A stretch of 64,000 nucleotides of DNA from Spirochaetota bacterium. GTDB lineage: Bacteria > Spirochaetota > UBA4802 > JAGODF01. This document shows positions 1-7,746 of this stretch, in pieces; the stretch's first letter is position 1, and each line of letters begins with the position of its first letter. Below the pieces are notes generated by a model that worked only from the letters and a program-made list of their open reading frames with translations, had not been told where the DNA came from and ran no database searches. The stretch covers positions 62,001 to 126,000 of the forward strand of contig JARKUF010000038.1 in NCBI GenBank assembly GCA_029974015.1, in the 5' to 3' direction. Made by a program: the position numbers and the translations under genes.

Positions 1-594
1 CATCTTGAAATACTGGAGCACGCAAGTGGGACGGAAATCCTCTCATCAAAGGACCTCTGCCTCATCCATCGCATTCCCGAATATCTGGCGGCAGGCGTGG
101 ACGCTTTCAAAATCGAGGGGAGGATGAAATCGGTCTACTACACGGCGAACACCGCGCGCCTCTACGCCGAGGCCGTCTCCCTCGCCGGGGACCCGGCGGC
201 TTTCGCGGAACGCCTTCCCTTCTGGCGAAAGGAGCTAAACCTCATCAGCCACCGCCCTTACACCGATGACCTCTTTAACGAATTTAGCGCCATGGAAGCG
301 TCCCGAAGCGTGCCCTACCTCCGGGGAGCGCTGTACCTCGGGCATTATGAAGGGCCTGGGCGCGACGAGACTGAATGCCTCGCGACAGTCCGAAATCCCA
401 TAAGGGCGGGAGAGGCCATTGAGGCGATCTTTCCCATCGAGGACAGCATTGTTCGCGACAGAAGCTACATCGTAAGGGAAATCATCGATGGCGATGAAGC
501 GACGCGGATGGCGCGCCCCGGGCGGGTGTGCATGCTTCGATTCGACACTCCAGTGTACAGGGACGCGGTGTTCAGGCGGGCGCCGAAAGTGTAG
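1..594 (+). CDS. Peptidase U32 family protein, C-terminal part (5' end outside window)
   Basis: The gene is already open at base 1. The visible 197 residues carry the U32 signature: the stretch SSKDLCLIHRIPEYL, then AFKIEGRMKSVYY, which in this family follow the collagenase-like TIM barrel. The C-terminal part (from about residue 120 of the visible portion) has the small beta domain usual in U32 C-termini. Relatives act in tRNA or rRNA hydroxylation (TrhP, RlhA) or are annotated as collagenases; which one this is cannot be decided without the N-terminus. It converges on the selenoprotein gene, with a 25-base gap. Confidence 0.85.
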   Translation, partial: HLEILEHASGTEILSSKDLCLIHRIPEYLAAGVDAFKIEGRMKSVYYTANTARLYAEAVSLAGDPAAFAERLPFWRKELNLISHRPYTDDLFNEFSAMEASRSVPYLRGALYLGHYEGPGRDETECLATVRNPIRAGEAIEAIFPIEDSIVRDRSYIVREIIDGDEATRMARPGRVCMLRFDTPVYRDAVFRRAPKV

Positions 595-619
595 GGCCGC
601 CCCGCGCCTGAACATAAAT

Positions 620-1111
620 TCACTTTCCGCCCCCGATATCGCAAGCGCCTTCCAGCTCTTCCCGCCAGGCTCGTCCGCGGAAGGTGTTGTTGCAGAGATT
701 AGCAAACCGCATGGTCCGCATGAGCTTCAGTATATACTTCCGCTCTCTTCCGCCATACTCCGCGCGAAAATCGTCCATATAATCGCCCGCCGGCTCCGCT
801 CCGTCGAGGCATGCCCAGTCACGGGCGTACTTCAAGGCGAGCCACTCTCGGCGGTCAAAATCTTTTTTATCGAGGGCGATGAGCTTCTCAATCTCGTCCC
901 CGGAGACGCCTACCCTCCCTGCCAGGGAGGAGTGGGCCTTCATTCACCCATAGCAATTGTTCACCACGGAGACGGTCAGGAGGACTTTCTCACGGAAACG
1001 CGGGTCTACCCGAAGAAAGGTCATTAAAAACGTGGGGCCCCGAAAAAGGTCCGCCATGCGGGCCAGAAAATCGGCGAAGGAATTAAATTTTCTCATTTGA
1101 ATACCGCTCAT
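620..1111 (-). CDS. AhpD-like (carboxymuconolactone decarboxylase family) probable selenoprotein, UGA read as Sec at codon 56
   Basis: Two abutting open segments lie in one frame, separated only by TGA at 944-946. Read through, they give 163 residues with ...NNC-Y-G-U-M-K-A-H..., aligning exactly with the CxxCxxAH active site of AhpD/CMD proteins, the Sec replacing the second Cys. Conserved family sequence continues on both sides (LLTVSVVNNC before; SSLAGRVGVSGDEIEKL after), so the stop interrupts the domain core rather than ending a gene. The start at 1111 is chosen because GGAGGAAAG precedes that ATG by a few bases. A hairpin fitting a bacterial SECIS lies just after the UGA. AhpD-like CxxU selenoproteins are known in bacteria; the role would be thiol/peroxide reduction. 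The alternative is a nonsense-mutated pseudogene. Sec insertion needs selA/selB/selC elsewhere in the genome. Confidence 0.8.
914..930 (-). promoter_or_regulatory. Candidate bacterial SECIS hairpin
   Basis: On the coding strand, 13 bases after the in-frame UGA, seven bases CCTCCCT pair perfectly with AGGGAGG around the loop GGC. The loop lies 21-23 bases past the UGA, within the spacing usual for bacterial SECIS elements, and the loop exposes G residues as expected for SelB binding. Conservation in homologues was not tested. Confidence 0.6.
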
Positions 1112-1188
1112 CTTTCCTCCACAACGGCTTCTTGCACTTTCTCCCATGCTTCCATCTCTACTTCCATGGAAAACCGGCCTCTGGCAGG

Positions 1189-1235
1189 GAGGTCATGTCC
1201 GCCCCGGAGGCATTTACCGGGGACCTCTTTTTTTT
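1189..1235 (+). terminator. Terminator-like hairpin with T8 on the plus strand
   Basis: GAGGT pairs with ACCTC outside and CCCCGG with CCGGGG inside, followed by eight T. It overlaps the 3' end of the large minus-strand gene. No plus-strand gene ends directly before it, so it may limit antisense transcription or act mainly as a 3' hairpin for the minus-strand mRNA. Confidence 0.4.
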
Positions 1236-3664
1236 AGCACCCGTTCCATGCGGTACGCCAGGTAATTCGCATAGAAGGCGACCCTTCCGCCGAATCCCAC
1301 GAAAGCGATGGTGAGCACCAGCCCGGCCATGGAGAGGGAAATGAGAAGCCAGCGCTCGGCAAGGCGCCGGGTGACCGTTTCCGAATAGGCGATGACCGGG
1401 GACGGCTCCAGGGGAGTTTCTATGGTGAAGGTCCGTACCACAGGGTCCGTCCAGTAATACACTTTTTTCCCCCTAACGGTTTTATGATACTTTCCTTTAT
1501 AGGCAAGATAATAGGTCCCGTCCTTCAAATCTTTGATGCTAATTACATTGCTTCGGAGGTTCACTGCATCGCCGGGCATGGTTTTCTTTTTATCAAGCAC
1601 CACGGAATATCCCGCCACGTTCTGCTCCCGTATATTACGTGGCGAAATGAACACGTCAAAGGACCCGCCGCCATAGCTCCGATCGGTATCGAAGGGAAAA
1701 TTCAGCACAAAAGCGGGCGCCCGTGGGACCGCCCTTCTTTTCACCACCGTAGTATCGGGCCTTTCCTTGTTCATCTCCCTGGCCACTCGTTTTATATACT
1801 CTAAATCGAGGGCCTCGGCCTGGCCTACTATGATTTCATAGCTGGACAGGGCGCCGGGTTTATTGGTCTTGTCCACTGCCCGTATGCTAAAGAAATAACG
1901 CCCCTCACCCAGGTCCCGAAAGTCGGCCGAAAAGTCCGTAGTGAAGGTCACCGGCTCCGCGATCTTGTCCCTTGTAAGGCCGACAAGGAAGCCCTTTGTC
2001 CTAAGGAGGTCCTGGGTATTCATGTCCCAGTTGAAGCCCGGCGCGTTCGAAACCTCCGGCGTTCCCTCCTTATGGGTGGGCGATTTCAGGTCCGACACCT
2101 GGAGGGGGGACCTGCTAATTTGAAGCTTGTAGTGCACGGTGCGGCTGACATTACCCGCGTTGTCAATGGCCCTCACATGAACATAATGTACGCCGTCGTC
2201 AAGCAGGGGCGTCTGATACCTGGTGAGCCTGCCGCTCAGGGTTTCCACGTCCGGGGGATTGTCATTCGGGTCCTGGTTCACCACAATTGAATAAAATTTG
2301 ATCCCCGCTTCGTCCTTCGGAGGGGTGATTTCAATAAGCGCCCCGGGGGCCCGGGACCACATATTGGAAGGGTGCGTCAAGGAAGTCACGAAGGGAGGGG
2401 CCACGTACACGTCGCTGAAATTGGCCTTGATTCGCGCCCCTTCTCTCCAGAGTACTACCGCCTTTCTGTCCACCGATGTGGCCACGGGGTTTATTGAATT
2501 ACGGGAGACCGTCATCACATCCGAGAGTTTCATGTCCTCCAGGCCAAGTTTTCTTGCCTGGAGTGACGGCTCCCGGAAACGGAGGTCGTACCATATCAGC
2601 ATAAGCTCTTCGTTCACCGACTGCAGTACCGACGGGGAATAGCAGTTCGCGTTCGTGTCCGACACCTTTAACGGGGGCCCCTCCCAGTCGGCGCCTCCGT
2701 TTCTTCCCATGGAAAGATAAATGCCCCAGGTCTTCTCCCTGTTGTTCTGATATGCTACATAGACCGTGGAGCCTCTCACCTCGATGGAGGGCGACGCGCT
2801 GCTGCCGCGCCCGTCGGTGATCTTCCTGCTCCTGCTCCAGGAGTTGCCATAATTGTTCGAACGCATAAAAAACAGATCGTCGGAAAAGCGTGTTTCAGCT
2901 AACTTCCGTCCCTGCCATACGAGATAGACGGCATTGCCGCTGAATAGGATGGCGGGGAAAAAGGCCCCCCGGAGCCCCTCCGGCATGTCCACGAGCCTGC
3001 GCGGCACGTCGAATACCGAGCCGTCTGCGCTCACTGAATGGAAAAGATTGAAGGAGTTCCCCCGAAGGGCATGATAAAAAAGATGAAGCCGGTTCAAGTC
3101 ATCGTAGTAAACCTGGGGCAGCATGTCCATATCGGTTTCAGTATCGCTGTCGCGTATCAGGCCCACTTCCGCCGGCGCCCCCCAGGTGGCCCCGGTGTCC
3201 TTCGAAACCGAGTAGAAGAGACGGCTATTGGCCCTGGGTCCCACAATGTTCTGCCACGCCACGGCCACATGGCCCCGGGGTGATATCGCAGCGTAAGGAT
3301 TGTGCTCAATGGTCCCCGACACCGGGGCAATTTTAATCGGCGCAATATACGAGGCCCCTCCGTTGAAAGAGATGGAAGAGTAGATGTAATGCTGCCCCTC
3401 CCCCTTTCCTCCCTCGCGGCCCTGGTACACCGCCGCCACAATATTCCCCCGAGACACAAGCCTCGGGTTTTTGGCCGTGATATAGGGAGGCGAAACGTAG
3501 AAGCTCCTTTCCCATCCCACGGGGAGCGTTTCCACGGAGGACGTGGAGAAGAGTATGATAATCGCCGTAGCGGCACAAAGGGCCCCGGCCAGTATCCAAC
3601 GCAAAGGCCGCAGGAACGGGTGTCGCATATACAGTGAAACCAGGTATGATTCGGGATTCCTCAT
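1214..3664 (-). CDS. Large membrane-anchored protein with sialidase-type beta-propeller and C-terminal membrane helix
   Basis: This 816-residue protein has an N-terminal hydrophobic anchor (about 23-40), a propeller region with Asp-box-like repeats (SKDTGATW, NNYGNSW, GRNGGADW, SFNGGASY, residues about 80-340), then Ig/fibronectin-like beta domains (about 410-620). A Lys/Arg-rich linker, another beta domain and a second membrane helix near 770-792 with a basic tail complete it. Asp boxes mark the sialidase/BNR fold, but I do not see a convincing Arg triad, so catalysis is not claimed. It is the third gene after neuB and a lipoprotein on the same strand, which hints at handling of sialic-acid-like surface glycans. 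That link is inference. Confidence 0.7.
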   Translation of the reverse strand: MRNPESYLVSLYMRHPFLRPLRWILAGALCAATAIIILFSTSSVETLPVGWERSFYVSPPYITAKNPRLVSRGNIVAAVYQGREGGKGEGQHYIYSSISFNGGASYIAPIKIAPVSGTIEHNPYAAISPRGHVAVAWQNIVGPRANSRLFYSVSKDTGATWGAPAEVGLIRDSDTETDMDMLPQVYYDDLNRLHLFYHALRGNSFNLFHSVSADGSVFDVPRRLVDMPEGLRGAFFPAILFSGNAVYLVWQGRKLAETRFSDDLFFMRSNNYGNSWSRSRKITDGRGSSASPSIEVRGSTVYVAYQNNREKTWGIYLSMGRNGGADWEGPPLKVSDTNANCYSPSVLQSVNEELMLIWYDLRFREPSLQARKLGLEDMKLSDVMTVSRNSINPVATSVDRKAVVLWREGARIKANFSDVYVAPPFVTSLTHPSNMWSRAPGALIEITPPKDEAGIKFYSIVVNQDPNDNPPDVETLSGRLTRYQTPLLDDGVHYVHVRAIDNAGNVSRTVHYKLQISRSPLQVSDLKSPTHKEGTPEVSNAPGFNWDMNTQDLLRTKGFLVGLTRDKIAEPVTFTTDFSADFRDLGEGRYFFSIRAVDKTNKPGALSSYEIIVGQAEALDLEYIKRVAREMNKERPDTTVVKRRAVPRAPAFVLNFPFDTDRSYGGGSFDVFISPRNIREQNVAGYSVVLDKKKTMPGDAVNLRSNVISIKDLKDGTYYLAYKGKYHKTVRGKKVYYWTDPVVRTFTIETPLEPSPVIAYSETVTRRLAERWLLISLSMAGLVLTIAFVGFGGRVAFYANYLAYRMERVLKKRGPR

Positions 3665-3838
3665 TCGGTATTAATAAACGTTTCCCTTCAATTTTTCAAC
3701 AAGATTTTACCATAGACATTAAGGGCGGGCGCCCGGGGTATGGAGGTTCCCGGTTTGCGCCCCCTCCTTAGTAGTATGATCGGAAGAACCGCTTCAGGAG
3801 TACATAGCCGCGAAAGCAAATGGTTGCGGCGCAGGCCA

Positions 3839-4423
3839 TCAGGGAAACGTGTCCACCGCCTCTTCCTGATACCGGTAATACCAGCGGACCCAGTTTGCGG
3901 CCTTTACTTCGGCGGCCTTATCGAATTCGAGGAAGGATGCGTCCTTTGCAATCATGGCTTTCTTGACCGCTTCGCGAAATTTCACGGCGGGAGGGAGGAG
4001 ATAATTTTTGAAATACGTATAATTCGGCCAAATCTTTCTTTTTTTGAAATAGTCGGCTTTGTGGCTGACGGTCATATTGATCCGCACGACGCCGTAATAA
4101 AAATTTTGGAGATCGGCCGGATTGGCGGCGTTTAGCACTTTCGCAAGCTCCCTCTGCTCTGCGAGCTGTTTACTGCGTTTTTCAAGCTCGCCCAGCTTTG
4201 CTAGGTTACTTTTATCCGCTCGTGATAAATAAACATAGAATAGATCGTTGACGCTGTCATATCCGAAATCATAATCGATCGCTTCAGTGGTGTCTTGAAG
4301 AAGCCTGATGGCTTTTTTGTCGAGGATATGGTTTGTTTCCATAATGTTTCCATGGGAACACCCCGTACACACCAAGGCCGGTACTGCCAGAAACAAAGTC
4401 AGTATTCTCACTCTGTCCATCAT
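3839..4423 (-). CDS. Lipoprotein of unknown function
   Basis: A 194-residue protein beginning with a hydrophobic signal and lipobox (VCTGC at about 18-22). The remainder is mostly helical and charged, with a Lys/Glu-rich central part and many aromatic residues in the second half (YYFKNYLL-like, RWYYRY). I do not recognise a family. Its ATG overlaps the neuB stop codon by four bases, so the two are translationally coupled. The following 174 bases before the sialidase-like gene show no other gene. Confidence 0.7.
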   Translation of the reverse strand: MMDRVRILTLFLAVPALVCTGCSHGNIMETNHILDKKAIRLLQDTTEAIDYDFGYDSVNDLFYVYLSRADKSNLAKLGELEKRSKQLAEQRELAKVLNAANPADLQNFYYGVVRINMTVSHKADYFKKRKIWPNYTYFKNYLLPPAVKFREAVKKAMIAKDASFLEFDKAAEVKAANWVRWYYRYQEEAVDTFP

Positions 4424-5454
4424 TCGAAATCTTCCATCCTGAGCGGGAAATCTTCTTCTATATCTACTAAAGCTCGCATACCCACCAGAACATCCCTCAA
4501 AGCGGCGGAAATACCGACTCCGGGTCGCTTCGCCGCAATATCATCATCCGAGAGTACCGTGCCCCGGGGAATATGCCTTCTCGCATAAAGGCTGCGGCGG
4601 GCCGATTTGGCAACATCTTTTTCGTAAAAATCGTAATCGATCCGCCCGTGGCCCATCATAGAAACGACGGTCTCGACAGCGCTGCGCATTTCCAGAAACT
4701 GGTCGGGGGTGAGGGAGACAGCCATGTCCGGGCAATCGTAATCAGCAGAAAGAGTAAAATGCTTTTCAAATACCCGGGCACCCAGGGCGGCGGCAATCTG
4801 GACCGCATGGAAATCGGGGGAGTGGTCTGAAAAACCCACTTCGAGACCGAACCTGTCGCGCAGAGCGGCGATTCGCCGGAGATTGGCCCTCTCCGGCGGA
4901 AGGGGATAGAGGGACACGCAGTGCATAAGTACGATATCGGGGGCGCCAGCGGAAACCAGGGCCGCAACAGCCTCCTCGATTTCCTTTTCCATGCAGATCC
5001 CCGTCGACAGGATAACCGGTTTCCCCGTGGCCCCGATTTCGCGCAGAAGGGAAAGGTTTGTCACTTCCGATGAAGCGATTTTATACACTGGAACATTGAG
5101 GGATTCCAGAAGTTCCAAAGATTCCAAATCGAAGGGCGACGAAAAGAAGAGCAGCCCTTTTTCTTTGGAGAGGTGCGCCAGACTTAAATAGTCGTCTTTT
5201 CCAAGGCGGAGTTTCCTGAAAAACTCTATTGTAGAAAAGTCGGCCTTCTCCGTTGTGTCACTGGCGAGCAGTGAGTTTCCGTACCGCGAAAACATTTGCT
5301 CCGGCGCGAAGGTCTGAAACTTAACGGCGTCAGCGCCTCCACGGGCCGCCGCTTCAACGAGGCGGGCCGCCAGGCCCGCATCGCCCCTGTGGTTAATGCC
5401 GATCTCAGCGATAAAAATAAGTTCTCTGTTTTTGAAAAAATCCCTGAATTTCAT
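4420..5454 (-). CDS. neuB: N-acetylneuraminate synthase family protein (NeuB/PseI/LegI type)
   Basis: Condenses phosphoenolpyruvate with a hexosamine such as ManNAc to give a nonulosonic acid (sialic, legionaminic or pseudaminic acid). At 344 residues it has the family length. It starts with IAEIGINHRGDAGLA and has GGADAVKFQTF, the YKIASSEV and KPVILSTGI barrel strands, VGFSDHS, FEKHFTL and a C-terminal SAF/antifreeze-like domain (RSLYARRHIPRGTVLSDDDI). No cytidylyltransferase or epimerase gene is next to it, so the sugar cannot be named. In flagellated bacteria such sugars often decorate flagellin or surface polysaccharide. Confidence 0.92.
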   Translation of the reverse strand: MKFRDFFKNRELIFIAEIGINHRGDAGLAARLVEAAARGGADAVKFQTFAPEQMFSRYGNSLLASDTTEKADFSTIEFFRKLRLGKDDYLSLAHLSKEKGLLFFSSPFDLESLELLESLNVPVYKIASSEVTNLSLLREIGATGKPVILSTGICMEKEIEEAVAALVSAGAPDIVLMHCVSLYPLPPERANLRRIAALRDRFGLEVGFSDHSPDFHAVQIAAALGARVFEKHFTLSADYDCPDMAVSLTPDQFLEMRSAVETVVSMMGHGRIDYDFYEKDVAKSARRSLYARRHIPRGTVLSDDDIAAKRPGVGISAALRDVLVGMRALVDIEEDFPLRMEDFE

Positions 5455-5489
5455 GAAAAGCGGCCGCTTGTATTTTTCACCGGGAAATT

Positions 5490-5618
5490 TTGAAAATTAT
5501 ATTTTTCCGCCCGCCGAAGGCCGACGGAAAAAAAGGCAATCTTAAAAATTATATTTTCCGCAAGCCTTCGGCGGGCGGAAAAACCCAATTGTCATTTTTA
5601 CAATCAGAGGTTCCCATA
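5490..5618. repeat. Dispersed palindromic repeat, two hairpins
   Basis: Two GC-rich hairpins (about 5502-5535 and 5553-5585), each with CGCC..GAAGG or CCTTCGGCGGGCGG arms flanked by T and A runs, separated by TTAAAAATTATATTT and ending in CAGAGGTTCCCATAA. These are the signature parts of the repeat family seen throughout the window. It lies upstream of neuB in a 538-base gap that otherwise holds only the next repeat and the glpK leader. Confidence 0.75.
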
Positions 5619-5783
5619 AAGAGGTACATGCAGTCAACCAATAAAATACGCCTCTTTCCGCTTTTCTACTTTACAAAAATAAAATGTATCCGTAAAAATG
5701 ACGATGTACTCCGCCGGTATTCCAGGCCTAAAGAAAGGTTTCGTAACTACGGGGACAATCACTTATATCTGCATAATTTGCAA

Positions 5784-5925
5784 GGGCAGTCACAAAAACT
5801 TCGTTTTTCCGCCCGCCTTCGGCGGGTGGAAAAACCTAAGTCCTGAGTATGACAGCAGTTACAATTTATGGGGCCTCGAAAAATATATTTTTTTGAGGTC
5901 TCACACGAGTTTTTTATGACTGCCC
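5784..5925. mobile_element. MITE-like element with terminal inverted repeats
   Basis: A 142-base element bounded by GGGCAGTCACAAAAAC and its near-perfect inverse GTTTTTTATGACTGCCC-type end. It contains the GC-rich hairpin TTTTTCCGCCCGCC/GGCGGGTGGAAAAA and an internal AT-rich inverted repeat (GGGGCCTCGAAAAA / TTTTTTTGAGGTCTC). The right 85 bases recur almost unchanged at 61170-61255. It has no coding capacity, so a transposase would have to act in trans. Confidence 0.65.
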
Positions 5926-5992
5926 GTAATTATTTGAAAGAGGCGCAGAAGAATAGCTTTATAAAATTAGGGGCCGCCTTAAAGTAAACTCC

Positions 5993-7480
5993 ATGGGAAA
6001 AAAATTCATCATGTCCATCGATCTCGGGACCACGGGAAACCGTGTTTTCTGCTTCGATGAAACGGGCCATCCAATATCCAGCGCCTACAGGGAATTCACC
6101 CAGTATTTTCCCCGGCCCGGATATGTGGAGCACGATGCGGTCGAGATCTGGAATTGCGTGAAAGAGCTCATACCTGAGGCCCTGCGAAAAGGAGGCCTTT
6201 CAGCCTCCGACGCCATTTCGATCGGCATCACCAACCAGCGTGAGACCACAGTCCTATGGGACCGGGGGAGCGGGAAGCCCATCCACAACGCGATCGTCTG
6301 GCAATGCCGACGCACCGCCGACATCTGCAACCAGCTCAAGGAAAAGAAATACGACGTGGTCTTCCGCAAACGAACCGGCCTGGTCATAGACGCGTATTTT
6401 TCCGGTACAAAAATAAAATGGCTCCTGGACAATGTGACCGGGGCGCGGGACCTGGCGAAAGCCGGCTCTCTTCTCTTCGGCACCATCGACACCTGGATTC
6501 TCTGGAACCTCACCGGAGGACTGTCCCATAAAACTGATTACACAAACGCCTCGCGGACCCTCATCTTCAACATCAATGACAAAAAATGGGACCCTGAACT
6601 GCTGGAGATACTTGGAATTCCGCCTGTCATCCTCCCGGAAGTGCAGGACTCCTCATCAAACTTTGGGACCACCCGGGGAGTTCCGGGGCTTCCCAACGGG
6701 ATCATGATAGGCGGCATGGCTGGGGACCAGCAGGCCGCCATGGCGGGCCAGGGATGCGTGACGGAAGGCTCCATCAAAAACACCTACGGCACCGGATGTT
6801 TCATGCTCCTTAACACCGGGCAGACGAACTCCATATCGGAATACGGGCTCCTGACCACCCTTGTCTGCGACAATCTGGGCAAACCGGCCTATGCATTCGA
6901 GGGCTCCACTTTCATCGCCGGGGCCGCCATCCAGTGGCTCCGGGATTTCATGCGGTTTTTCGAAAAAAGCCCCGAATCCGAAGCCATGGCCGTATCGGTA
7001 CAAAAAGCCGACGAGGTGGTTTTCGTCCCGGCCTTCGTGGGGCTCGGCTCGCCGTACTGGAAATCCGACGCACGCGGGGCCGTTTTCGGCATCACGAGGG
7101 ACACCACGCGGGAGCAGATCGTCCGGGCGGGCCTCAAATCCATAGCGATGCAGACCTTCGACATCATCGAAGCCATGCAGCAGGATTCCGGCAAGGTGAT
7201 ACACGAGCTGAGGGTCGACGGGGGCGCCACGGGAAACGACTACCTCATGCAGTTCCAGGCCGACATCCTCGACATCCCCGTGCTTCTTCCCGAAGTTACG
7301 GAATCGACGGCCCTGGGCGCGGCCTATCTGGCGGGGGCCACCGCCGGCCTCTATGGCGGCATTGAAGAGATAGCGAAGCACAACAGGATAATCCGGCGCT
7401 TCGAACCACGGATGTCCGAGGAAGAGCGTTCCTACCAGAAAAAAATCTGGAAAGACGCGATTAAAAGAATATTGCTGTAA
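5993..7480 (+). CDS. glpK: Glycerol kinase
   Basis: Phosphorylates glycerol to sn-glycerol 3-phosphate with ATP, feeding lipid synthesis or glycolysis. The 495-residue length is typical. The FGGY-kinase landmarks are present: MSIDLGTTGNRVFCFD near the N-terminus, PGYVEHDAVEIW, GITNQRETTVLWD, the NAIVWQCRRTAD segment, TNASRTLIFNI, GGMAGDQQAAMAGQGC, NTYGTGCFML and the ATP-binding RVDGGATGNDYLMQFQADI. No glycerol facilitator or glycerol-3-phosphate dehydrogenase is adjacent. A weak TTGAAA / TTTATA pair about 50 bases upstream could be the promoter. No strong Shine-Dalgarno precedes the ATG. Confidence 0.96.
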   Translation: MGKKFIMSIDLGTTGNRVFCFDETGHPISSAYREFTQYFPRPGYVEHDAVEIWNCVKELIPEALRKGGLSASDAISIGITNQRETTVLWDRGSGKPIHNAIVWQCRRTADICNQLKEKKYDVVFRKRTGLVIDAYFSGTKIKWLLDNVTGARDLAKAGSLLFGTIDTWILWNLTGGLSHKTDYTNASRTLIFNINDKKWDPELLEILGIPPVILPEVQDSSSNFGTTRGVPGLPNGIMIGGMAGDQQAAMAGQGCVTEGSIKNTYGTGCFMLLNTGQTNSISEYGLLTTLVCDNLGKPAYAFEGSTFIAGAAIQWLRDFMRFFEKSPESEAMAVSVQKADEVVFVPAFVGLGSPYWKSDARGAVFGITRDTTREQIVRAGLKSIAMQTFDIIEAMQQDSGKVIHELRVDGGATGNDYLMQFQADILDIPVLLPEVTESTALGAAYLAGATAGLYGGIEEIAKHNRIIRRFEPRMSEEERSYQKKIWKDAIKRILL

Positions 7481-7542
7481 GCGGGCAGGTCGCGAAGCAC
7501 GGGGCTGGCCGTTAGATAATCCACACAAAAGGGAGGCATTCC

Positions 7543-7740
7543 ATGCCAAAACCGCTGCTGGGAGAACTACTCATCGAGAACCATGTTGTTACGCAGGAAC
7601 AGTTGGACCAGGCAGTTGAGGTCCAGAAAAAGGAGGGAGGACTTATCGGAATAATTCTGGTCAACCTTGGACTCATCGACGAGCAAACCCTCGTCAAGTA
7701 CCTCGCCATCCAGGCCGAAAGGGTCGTCAAGTCCGACTGA
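7543..7740 (+). CDS. Stand-alone MshEN / GspE N-terminal-type domain
   Basis: Only 65 residues, but they match the small helical domain found at the N-terminus of type II secretion and type IV pilus ATPases (GspE, PilB, MshE): LLGELLIENHVVTQEQLDQAVEVQ followed by IGIILVNLGLIDEQTLVKYLAIQ. In full-length ATPases this domain can bind c-di-GMP. GGGAGG precedes the ATG at good spacing, so the short protein is probably real rather than a fragment. It follows glpK by 62 bases, and no ATPase is linked to it. Confidence 0.75.
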   Translation: MPKPLLGELLIENHVVTQEQLDQAVEVQKKEGGLIGIILVNLGLIDEQTLVKYLAIQAERVVKSD

Positions 7741-7746
7741 ATCGGA

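Noticed and set aside
944..1147. Separate 67-residue gene ending at the TGA before the AhpD-like part
   Set aside because: It stops inside the CxxC motif and continues in the same frame with the rest of the domain. One UGA-containing gene explains both pieces better.
5490..5618. CRISPR array
   Set aside because: Repeats are isolated hairpins in different gaps, without regular spacers or nearby cas genes.
6656..7549. Long open frame (297 codons) antisense to glpK
   Set aside because: It mirrors the glpK codon pattern, has a low-complexity Gly/Arg/His composition and no family features; a shadow of the real gene.
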